NCBI GenBank assembly: GCA_902567145.1
Contig: CACFLM010000022.1
Coordinates: 1 to 13,038, forward strand
Direction of reading: 5' to 3'
DNA from: an uncultured Alphaproteobacteria bacterium
GTDB taxonomy: Bacteria > Pseudomonadota > Alphaproteobacteria > TMED127
Length of the DNA stretch: 13,038 bases
Part shown: one piece after another, positions 6,883-13,038 of the stretch
Position numbering within the stretch: position 1 is the first letter of the stretch
Layout: every line of letters starts with the position of its first letter
Notes under the pieces: generated by a model
Seen by the model: the letters and a program-made list of their open reading frames with translations, nothing else
Database searches by the model: none
Told to the model about the DNA's origin: nothing
Made by a program: the position numbers and the translations under genes

Positions 6883-7989
6883 ATGAAAAACACCATTAAT
6901 ATATCCTTAATGCCTGGCGACGGAATTGGAAAAGAAATTTCCAGTCAAGCAATAAAAATACTTGAGTGGATTTCCAAAAAATTTGAATTTAATTTAAATA
7001 TTTACGAAGAGTTAGTTGGGGGTGACTCAATTGATGAGCTTGGAACCCCTTTGTCAGACGAAACTTTAGAAAGAATTAAAAAGTCTGATGCAATTATTCT
7101 TGGAGCAGTTGGTGGTCCAAAGTGGGAAAGTTTAGATTTTGAAAAAAGACCTGAAAGAGGTCTTCTAAAAATAAGAAAAGAACTTGACTTATTTGCAAAC
7201 TTTAGACCCGCAATTGTGTTTGATCCTCTTATTGACTCTTCAAGTCTAAAACCTGGAGTCATAAAAGGTCTAGACATTTTGATTATAAGAGAATTAACTG
7301 GTGGCATATACTTTGGGGAACCTAGAGGAATTAAAAAGATTGGTGAGAAAGATTTTAAAGGATTTAATACACTAGTTTATTCAAGCAATGAAATAAGAAG
7401 AATAGCAGAGGTTGCTTTTGAAACTGCAATGACGAGATCTAAAAGATTGTGTTCTGTTGATAAAGCTAATGTTCTAGAATCAACTGAATTGTGGAGAAAT
7501 ATAATGATAGAAACCTCAGCGAAATATCCTGATGTTGAATTATCCCATATGTATGTCGACAATGCTTCGATGCAGTTAGTTAGAGATCCAAAACAATTTG
7601 ATGTAATAGTAACAACTAACATGTTTGGAGATATTTTATCTGATTGTGCTTCAATGCTTACCGGATCACTAGGAATGTTGCCTTCGGCATCTATTGGTAT
7701 TTCAGAAAATGGCAGCAGAAAAGCCATGTATGAACCTGTTCATGGTTCTGCGCCCGATATCGCAGGCCAAAACATAGCAAATCCTTTAGCAATGATTTTA
7801 AGCATAAGTATGATGTTTAAATATTCATTTGATAATGACGTTATTTCTACACTTATAAATGATGCAGTTAAATCAGTACTTCAAGATGGTTTTAGAACTA
7901 AGGATATTTCAAGTAATAGCAAATTTATCCTATCTACAGATGAAATGGGAGAAAAAGTTTTAGAGGAATTAAAAAATGAAAAAATATAA
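6883..7989 (+). CDS. leuB: 3-isopropylmalate dehydrogenase
   Basis: LeuB oxidises and decarboxylates 3-isopropylmalate with NAD+ to 2-oxoisocaproate, the last committed step before transamination to leucine. The 368-aa protein matches the beta-decarboxylating dehydrogenase family: [10 protein letters not shown] (10-19), GAVGGPKWE (74-82), [19 protein letters not shown] (91-109), [16 protein letters not shown] (134-149), [15 protein letters not shown] (191-205) and [17 protein letters not shown] (224-240). Active-site residues expected in the family are visible as R98, R108, R136, Y143, K194, D226, D250 and D254. [18 protein letters not shown] (284-301) is the NAD-binding loop that marks LeuB rather than isocitrate dehydrogenase. 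The 3' end overlaps asd by 14 nt. Confidence 0.98.
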   Translation: MKNTINISLMPGDGIGKEISSQAIKILEWISKKFEFNLNIYEELVGGDSIDELGTPLSDETLERIKKSDAIILGAVGGPKWESLDFEKRPERGLLKIRKELDLFANFRPAIVFDPLIDSSSLKPGVIKGLDILIIRELTGGIYFGEPRGIKKIGEKDFKGFNTLVYSSNEIRRIAEVAFETAMTRSKRLCSVDKANVLESTELWRNIMIETSAKYPDVELSHMYVDNASMQLVRDPKQFDVIVTTNMFGDILSDCASMLTGSLGMLPSASIGISENGSRKAMYEPVHGSAPDIAGQNIANPLAMILSISMMFKYSFDNDVISTLINDAVKSVLQDGFRTKDISSNSKFILSTDEMGEKVLEELKNEKI

Positions 7990-8989
7990 AGTCGCTGTTG
8001 TTGGTGCAACCGGGAATGTTGGAAGGGAAATTCTTAATATACTAGATTCAAGAAAATTTCCAATTAGTGATATTTATGCTATTGCATCATCCAAATCAGC
8101 AGGCACAAAGATTGTTTACGGAGATGATAAAGAAATTGAAGTTCAATCTTTAGAAAAATTTAGATTCAACAAAATTGATTTTGTTTTATCATCATCAGGT
8201 TCAAAAGTATCTGAAAAGTTTGTTCCTAAGGCTGCAAAGGATGGTGCAATAGTTATTGACAATACTTCATACTTTAGAATGAAAAAAGATATTCCACTGA
8301 TCGTACCAGAAGTAAATCCAGAAGATGCTTTAAATTTAAAAAAAAATATTATAGCAAATCCAAATTGTTCTACAATCCAGATGGTTGTCGCACTTAAACC
8401 CATTCATGACTTATTTAATATTAAAAAATTAATTGTTTCAACTTACCAATCAACTTCTGGAGCAGGAAAATCTGCTATGGACGAACTTTTCCATCAAACA
8501 CTTGATGTTTATAAGAATAAGCCCCTTCGAGCTAAAGTTTTTACTAAAAAGATTGCATTTAATTTGATTCCTCATATTGATAAATTTTTGGATGATGGCT
8601 CCACTAAAGAAGAGAAAAAAATGATCGAAGAAACACAAAAAATTTTTAAATCAAAAATTGATATTTTCTCGACCTGTGTTAGGGTTCCAGTTTTTGTTGG
8701 ACATGGTGAGTCTTTATATGTCGAAACAGAAAAAAAAGTTGATCTAAAAAAACTGATATCTAAAATAAAAAAATCACCTGGATTGTCTATAGTTGATAAA
8801 AGAGTAGACGGTGGTTATGTAACTCCGGATGAATCGGCTGGCGAGGATGATGTTTTTATTAGTAGAATGAGATTAGGAAATAAAATAAATTCTTTAGGTC
8901 TCTGGGTTGTGGCAGACAATCTAAGAAAAGGTGCTGCCCTAAATACAGTTCAAATTGCTGAATTAATTGTTAAGAAAAAAATAAAATGA
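7976..8989 (+). CDS. asd: Aspartate-semialdehyde dehydrogenase
   Basis: Asd reduces aspartyl phosphate to aspartate semialdehyde with NADPH, the branch point to lysine/diaminopimelate, threonine and methionine. The 337-aa protein has an N-terminal nucleotide-binding [15 protein letters not shown] (6-20) and [11 protein letters not shown] (92-102). The catalytic cysteine is C131 in [11 protein letters not shown]. It is followed by [16 protein letters not shown] (156-171), NLIPHID (196-202), and [17 protein letters not shown] (234-250), in which R236 and H243 are the expected substrate-binding Arg and active-site His. This is the bacterial Asd type without large insertions. The ATG lies inside the end of leuB with a good AGAGGA site upstream, and the stop overlaps the next gene by 4 nt. 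It supplies the pathway in which DapF, at the window's other end, acts. Confidence 0.98.
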   Translation: MKKYKVAVVGATGNVGREILNILDSRKFPISDIYAIASSKSAGTKIVYGDDKEIEVQSLEKFRFNKIDFVLSSSGSKVSEKFVPKAAKDGAIVIDNTSYFRMKKDIPLIVPEVNPEDALNLKKNIIANPNCSTIQMVVALKPIHDLFNIKKLIVSTYQSTSGAGKSAMDELFHQTLDVYKNKPLRAKVFTKKIAFNLIPHIDKFLDDGSTKEEKKMIEETQKIFKSKIDIFSTCVRVPVFVGHGESLYVETEKKVDLKKLISKIKKSPGLSIVDKRVDGGYVTPDESAGEDDVFISRMRLGNKINSLGLWVVADNLRKGAALNTVQIAELIVKKKIK

Positions 8990-10023
8990 CCAAAAACTTT
9001 AAAAGCAGATACTTCGAAGATTATAAAATTGATGAAGAGATTAATCATAGTGTTCCTAGAACAATTACAGATGGTGATGTTGCAATTTATTTAAGTACTA
9101 CTGGCAGCAGATTCCCTTTAAATTATTCTGCAGAATTCTCTAAAAAATTGGGGTTTAAAAAAATCCCTATTGACGATATTCTCTTATTTCATCTAGTATT
9201 TGGAAGAACTGTTCCAGACTTATCTTTAAATGCAATTGCAAATTTAGGTTATGCTGGTGTTAATTTTCATAAACATGCTTTTGTAGGTGACACCATCACT
9301 GCAAGCTCAAAAATTATAGGTTTAAAAGAGAATTCAAATGAAAAAACTGGGACTGTTTATGTAAAGTCTATTGGTAAAAATCAAAATAATGAAGTCATAT
9401 TAACCTATTACAGATGGTTAATGATGAGGAAGAAAAATAAAGGTATGATTAGTTCTTTCAAGAATATTATCCCTCAATTACCAAAAAAAGTTGAGACTAG
9501 TGAGTTCAAACTCCTTTCAAATTTTAATGTTGAAAATTGGTCAACTTCCTTATCTGGAAGTCAATTTTTATTCAATGATTACAAAGAAGATGAAGAAATT
9601 GACCACTTAGATGGCCAAACAATTGAAGAAGCCGAACATCAAATTGCAACTCGATTATACCAAAATAACGCAAGAGTTCATTTTAATCAGCACATAGAAA
9701 AAGATGGTAGATTCAAAAAAAGAATAATCTATGGTGGATATATTATTTCTTTAGCACGTGCCATCAGTTGCAATGGTCTAGCAAATACTTTTAAATTGGC
9801 AGCTATCCATAGTGGTAAGCATTCAGCACCAACATTCTCAGGCGATACAATCTATGCTTGGTCAAAAATTTTAAGTAAAGAGAAAGTTAACGATAAAATA
9901 GGAGCAATGATGATTAGAACTCTGGCCTCTAAAAATAATTCTAAGATGCAATTTCCAGATAAAGACAATTTATCGGATAATATCGTTTTGGATTTGGAAT
10001 ATTCAGTTTTAATACCTATTTAA
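8986..10023 (+). CDS. MaoC-type double-hotdog hydratase, mesaconyl-CoA hydratase-like (Mch/MeaC family)
   Basis: The 345-aa protein has two MaoC-like hotdog halves (about 10-150 and 190-345), typical of enoyl-CoA-type hydratases. Recognisable blocks are PRTITDGDVAIY (24-35), FGRTVPDLSLNAIANLGYAG (72-91), DGQTIEEAEHQIATRLYQN (209-227), ARVHFNQH (229-236), IIYGGYIISLARAISCNGLA (247-266) and FSGDTIYAWSKI (284-295). From memory these closely follow mesaconyl-CoA hydratase of Rhodobacter, which interconverts mesaconyl-CoA and beta-methylmalyl-CoA in the ethylmalonyl-CoA pathway. The probable active-site His is H232. None of the other genes of that pathway is in the window, so the substrate is uncertain, and another CoA ester or a dicarboxylate-related role is possible. 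The start overlaps the asd stop (ATGA), and only one base separates its stop from sdhC. Confidence 0.78.
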   Translation: MTKNFKSRYFEDYKIDEEINHSVPRTITDGDVAIYLSTTGSRFPLNYSAEFSKKLGFKKIPIDDILLFHLVFGRTVPDLSLNAIANLGYAGVNFHKHAFVGDTITASSKIIGLKENSNEKTGTVYVKSIGKNQNNEVILTYYRWLMMRKKNKGMISSFKNIIPQLPKKVETSEFKLLSNFNVENWSTSLSGSQFLFNDYKEDEEIDHLDGQTIEEAEHQIATRLYQNNARVHFNQHIEKDGRFKKRIIYGGYIISLARAISCNGLANTFKLAAIHSGKHSAPTFSGDTIYAWSKILSKEKVNDKIGAMMIRTLASKNNSKMQFPDKDNLSDNIVLDLEYSVLIPI

Positions 10024-10024
10024 C

Positions 10025-10411
10025 ATGAAAAAACAAAACCTACCATTGTCTCCTCACCTTCAAATTTATAAACCTCAGATAACTTCCTTGTTATCTATTT
10101 CTCATAGAATTTCTGGATTCGCACTTAACTTCTCATTGATTGTTTTAGTATTTGGGTTATTATGTATAGCTTTAGGGGAAAAATATTATAACTTTTTTAT
10201 TTTTATAATTAACTCTTTTCCTCTGAAAATTGTAATTTTTCTTACAATTTTGGGTTTCTCATATCATCTACTCAATGGAATACGTCATATGGTTTGGGAT
10301 TTAGGATTGTTTCTTGAGAATAAATCTTCAGCTATCTTGGGATATCTAGTAATTTGCTTTGCACTAGCCTTAAGTCTCTTAATTTCAGTATATATAGGTT
10401 TATTTAAATGA
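10025..10411 (+). CDS. sdhC: Succinate dehydrogenase cytochrome b556 subunit
   Basis: SdhC is one of two membrane anchors of respiratory complex II, and helps bind heme b and ubiquinone. The 128-aa protein opens with the family signature LPLSPHLQIYKPQITSLLSI (6-25), followed by SHRISG (26-31). Three hydrophobic segments (about 31-50, 66-87, 103-125) are visible. H81 in the YHLLNGIRHMVWDLG block is at the place of the heme-ligand histidine. S24 and R28 fit the quinone-site Ser/Arg of the family. The gene starts one base after the hydratase-like gene and overlaps sdhD by 4 nt. No separate promoter is visible before it. Confidence 0.95.
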   Translation: MKKQNLPLSPHLQIYKPQITSLLSISHRISGFALNFSLIVLVFGLLCIALGEKYYNFFIFIINSFPLKIVIFLTILGFSYHLLNGIRHMVWDLGLFLENKSSAILGYLVICFALALSLLISVYIGLFK

Positions 10412-10746
10412 AAATAAATTACACATCTAAATGGGTGCTTCAAAAAGTTTTAGCTATATTGTTTTTAATTGTATCTACTTACACTTTTTTCTCTATAAAA
10501 AGTTTAGAATTAAATAATTACGAAGTCATTTCTTCTTGGTTTAAAGATTATTTAAATTCTTTTTCTGTCTTGATCCTTTTTACATCAATCTTTCTTCATT
10601 CAAATATAGGTTTGACTTCTATAATAGATGATTATGTGCATAATGAATTGTTCAAAAGTAAAATATTGTTAGTTAAGAACTTTTTCTTTGTAGTTCTATT
10701 TTTAATAACAATATTTAGTTTATTAAGGTTAATTTATAATGATTGA
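10408..10746 (+). CDS. sdhD: Succinate dehydrogenase hydrophobic membrane anchor subunit
   Basis: SdhD pairs with SdhC in the inner membrane to hold heme b and form the ubiquinone site. The 112-aa protein has three hydrophobic segments (about 11-30, 52-72, 87-108). The key family motif reads [15 protein letters not shown] (64-78). H64 is the expected second heme ligand, and D75-Y76 match the Asp-Tyr pair near the quinone. Sequence conservation outside this motif is weak, as is usual for SdhD, so position between sdhC and sdhA adds much of the certainty. It overlaps sdhC by 4 nt and sdhA by 8 nt. Confidence 0.93.
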   Translation: MKINYTSKWVLQKVLAILFLIVSTYTFFSIKSLELNNYEVISSWFKDYLNSFSVLILFTSIFLHSNIGLTSIIDDYVHNELFKSKILLVKNFFFVVLFLITIFSLLRLIYND

Positions 10747-12520
10747 GTTTGAAACATTAAATTATGACGTCGTTGTTGTGGGTGCCGGGGGTTCAGGTCT
10801 TAGAGCAGTTATGGGATGTGCATCATCAGGTCTCAAAACAGCTTGTTTATCAAAAGTTTTTCCAACAAGAAGTCATACAGTTGCAGCTCAAGGGGGTATA
10901 AGTGCAGCCTTAGGTAATATGGGTGAGGATGATTGGAAATGGCATATGTATGATACTGTAAAAGGTTCAGATTGGCTTGGTGATCAAGACGCTATAGCTT
11001 TTATGTGCAAAGAGGCACCTAGTGCTGTAATTGAGTTAGAACATTTTGGTGTTCCATTTTCAAGAACTGAAAAAGGAAAAATTTATCAGAGACCTTTTGG
11101 AGGTATGACAACTCACTTTGGAGAAGGAATTGCCCAAAGAACATGCGCAGCTGCCGATAGAACTGGTCACGCAATGCTTCACACCTTATATCAACAATCT
11201 CTTTCAAAAAAAGCAGAATTTTTTATTGAATATTTTGCAATTGATCTTGTCATGAATGAAAAAAATAAATGCTGCGGGGTTCTCACATTCAATTTACATG
11301 ATGGTAAGTTCTATTTCTTTTCTGCAAAAATGGTAATTTTAGCTACAGGCGGATATGGAAGAGCTTATTTTTCATGCACTTCTGCTCACACATGTACTGG
11401 TGACGGCGGAGGAATGGTCTTAAGGGCTGGATTGCCACTTCAAGATATGGAGTTTACTCAGTTTCATCCAACAGGTATATATGGAGTTGGAGTTTTAATT
11501 ACTGAGGGGGCTAGAGGAGAAGGTGGCTATCTAACTAATTCTGAAGGTGAGAGATTTATGGAAAGATACGCTCCTAATGCTAAGGATCTTGCAAGTAGAG
11601 ACGTTGTATCCCGATCAATGACTACAGAAATAATGGAGGGAAGAGGTTGCGGTCCTAGAAAAGATCATATACATTTAAACCTTCACCACCTCGATCCAAA
11701 AATTCTGGAAGAAAAGCTGCCAGGAATAACAGAATCCGCAAAAATATTTGCTGGAGTTGATGTAAGGAAAAAACCAATTCCTGTTCAACCCACAGTTCAT
11801 TACAATATGGGAGGAATTCCAACCAATATATTTGGTGAGGTTTTAAATCTTAATTATGAAGGTAAAGAAGTTATAGTTAAAGGATTAATGTCAATTGGAG
11901 AGGCTGCATGTGTTTCAGTTCATGGTGCCAATCGCTTAGGGTCGAATTCACTCCTTGATCTAGTTGTTTTTGGAAAGTCTGCCGCCAGTAGATGTTCAAA
12001 GATTCTTGATAAGAATAAACAGAATAACAAGGTTGACAAAAAGATTATTAAGACTTTAATCCAAAACTTTCAGAAAATAAAAAATTCAAATGGTTCAAAA
12101 AGGGTATCTTCAATTAGACTCGAAATGCAGCATACTATGCAAAACTACTGTCCAGTATACAGATCTGAGAAAAAAATGCTTGAGGGCAAAGAAAAACTTT
12201 TATCACTTTTAGAGGATTTTAATAACATAAAAATCGCAGATAAAAGCCTTGTTTGGAATACAGAAGTAGTAGAAGCCCTTGAATTAAAAAACTTAATATC
12301 TCAATCAATCGTTAGCATTGAAAGTGCATTAATTAGAAAGGAAAGTAGAGGGGCACATTCAAGGGTTGACTTTAAAAAAAGGAACGATGAAAAATGGCTC
12401 AAACATGCATTAATTTGGGTTGATGATAAAGGCAAAACTAAAACAAGGTTTAGAAAGGTTCACCTCAAGACAAATTCAAAAGAAATAAAAACTATTGAAC
12501 CTAAAGCTAGAGTTTACTAA
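10739..12520 (+). CDS. sdhA: Succinate dehydrogenase flavoprotein subunit
   Basis: SdhA is the FAD-bearing subunit that oxidises succinate to fumarate on the cytoplasmic face of the membrane. The 593-aa protein is of standard length. It shows the dinucleotide fold [15 protein letters not shown] (10-24) and the covalent-FAD histidine H46 in [11 protein letters not shown]. Active-site residues align with the E. coli set: H243 in FTQFHPTG, R287 in [12 protein letters not shown]354 in PTVHYNMGG and R399 in [13 protein letters not shown]. The C-terminal RGAHSRVDF and WLKHALIW blocks complete the family pattern. The ATG lies inside the end of sdhD. It passes electrons to SdhB, encoded 9 nt downstream. 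Confidence 0.99.
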   Translation: MIEFETLNYDVVVVGAGGSGLRAVMGCASSGLKTACLSKVFPTRSHTVAAQGGISAALGNMGEDDWKWHMYDTVKGSDWLGDQDAIAFMCKEAPSAVIELEHFGVPFSRTEKGKIYQRPFGGMTTHFGEGIAQRTCAAADRTGHAMLHTLYQQSLSKKAEFFIEYFAIDLVMNEKNKCCGVLTFNLHDGKFYFFSAKMVILATGGYGRAYFSCTSAHTCTGDGGGMVLRAGLPLQDMEFTQFHPTGIYGVGVLITEGARGEGGYLTNSEGERFMERYAPNAKDLASRDVVSRSMTTEIMEGRGCGPRKDHIHLNLHHLDPKILEEKLPGITESAKIFAGVDVRKKPIPVQPTVHYNMGGIPTNIFGEVLNLNYEGKEVIVKGLMSIGEAACVSVHGANRLGSNSLLDLVVFGKSAASRCSKILDKNKQNNKVDKKIIKTLIQNFQKIKNSNGSKRVSSIRLEMQHTMQNYCPVYRSEKKMLEGKEKLLSLLEDFNNIKIADKSLVWNTEVVEALELKNLISQSIVSIESALIRKESRGAHSRVDFKKRNDEKWLKHALIWVDDKGKTKTRFRKVHLKTNSKEIKTIEPKARVY

Positions 12521-12529
12521 CTTAGTCAT

Positions 12530-13038
12530 ATGGTTAATTTAACTTTACCTAAAGGCTCAAACGTCTCTAATGGAAAAACTTTTGGAAGTGACGGTAGAAA
12601 CAAAGTTGTATTTAACATTTATAGATGGAATAGAGAATCTGGTGAAAACCCAAGATTAGACAAATTTTTTATCGATAAGTCAAAGTTAGGACCCATGGTT
12701 CTAGATGCCTTAATGTTTATTAAAAATGAAGTTGATTCCACACTCACATTTAGAAGATCCTGTAGGGAAGGAATCTGTGGTTCTTGCTCAATGAATGTAA
12801 ATGGAACAAACACCCTAGCTTGCTTAAAACCTATTTTAGGAAAGGAAATTAATATTTATCCTCTTCCGCATATGCGTGTTTTAAAAGATCTAATTCCTGA
12901 TATGAGCGATTTCTACAAACAGTATGAATCCATTCAACCATGGTTAAAAAATAATACAGCCTCGAAAAAAGAAAATTTACAATCACCGGAAGATAGAAAA
13001 AAACTTGATGGCCTCTATGAATGTGTGCTCTGTGCTTG
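12530..13038 (+). CDS. sdhB: Succinate dehydrogenase iron-sulfur subunit (cut off by the right edge)
   Basis: SdhB carries the three iron-sulfur clusters that link SdhA to the quinone site. The window holds 169 complete codons from the ATG at 12530, which is 9 nt after the sdhA stop and has no clear Shine-Dalgarno. The [2Fe-2S] ligands are C78, C83, C86 and C98 in [16 protein letters not shown]...LAC (77-98). The window ends inside the first ferredoxin-type motif ECVLCAC (164-170), where C165 and C168 begin the [4Fe-4S] site. FNIYRWN (28-34), [11 protein letters not shown] (111-121) and the DGLYEC block are typical. The remaining third, with the [3Fe-4S] ligands, lies beyond the window. Confidence 0.97.
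   Translation, partial: MVNLTLPKGSNVSNGKTFGSDGRNKVVFNIYRWNRESGENPRLDKFFIDKSKLGPMVLDALMFIKNEVDSTLTFRRSCREGICGSCSMNVNGTNTLACLKPILGKEINIYPLPHMRVLKDLIPDMSDFYKQYESIQPWLKNNTASKKENLQSPEDRKKLDGLYECVLCA

Noticed and set aside
7377..7727. 116-aa minus-strand frame inside leuB
   Set aside because: Opposite conserved LeuB active-site blocks; no independent coding evidence.
1..13038. Search for mobile elements, att sites, CRISPR, tRNA/rRNA, toxin-antitoxin or defence genes
   Set aside because: No repeat arrays, transposase or integrase motifs, or RNA gene folds seen; all coding space is taken by core genes in a classical order.

Overview
The window is an AT-rich, gene-dense bacterial chromosome segment (roughly one third G+C by eye). 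It holds only core genes. Gene families, very short spacers, lysine/asparagine/isoleucine-rich proteins and gene order (dapF divergent from ffh-rpsP-rimM-trmD-rplS, then leuCDB, asd and sdhCDAB) point to an alphaproteobacterium with a streamlined genome, most likely marine SAR11 (Pelagibacterales) or a close relative. This assignment is inferred from content and style, not from a marker-gene comparison.

Layout. On the minus strand, dapF (lysine/peptidoglycan precursor) overlaps by 4 nt the start of mtaB (tRNA methylthiotransferase), which runs off the left edge. A 122-nt divergent spacer holds a strong stem-loop followed by a T-run on the ffh side. From 1179 to the right edge every gene is on the plus strand. 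First comes the SRP GTPase ffh, then the trmD-type operon (S16, RimM, TrmD, L19). Next is leucine biosynthesis (leuC, leuD, leuB), then asd (aspartate family) and a mesaconyl-CoA-hydratase-like double-hotdog protein. Last is succinate dehydrogenase, sdhC-sdhD-sdhA-sdhB, with sdhB cut off at the right edge. The largest plus-strand gap is 37 nt and many genes overlap, so long polycistronic transcripts are likely.

How the genes work together. Ffh, S16, RimM, TrmD and L19 serve ribosome assembly, tRNA modification and protein targeting. LeuC/D/B perform the isomerisation and oxidative decarboxylation steps of leucine synthesis. Asd and DapF belong to the diaminopimelate/lysine route. SdhCDAB is respiratory complex II.

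The main oddities are: a rimM gene with no ATG, GTG or TTG start near its N-terminus (ATT is the best start); a graded set of ribosome-binding sites across rpsP-rimM-trmD-rplS; long charged C-terminal tails on both S16 and L19; the ffh leader stem-loop; and the hydratase-like gene wedged between asd and sdhC. I see no mobile element, CRISPR array, tRNA, rRNA or defence/toxin system. I do not think the window contains a novel multi-gene system.
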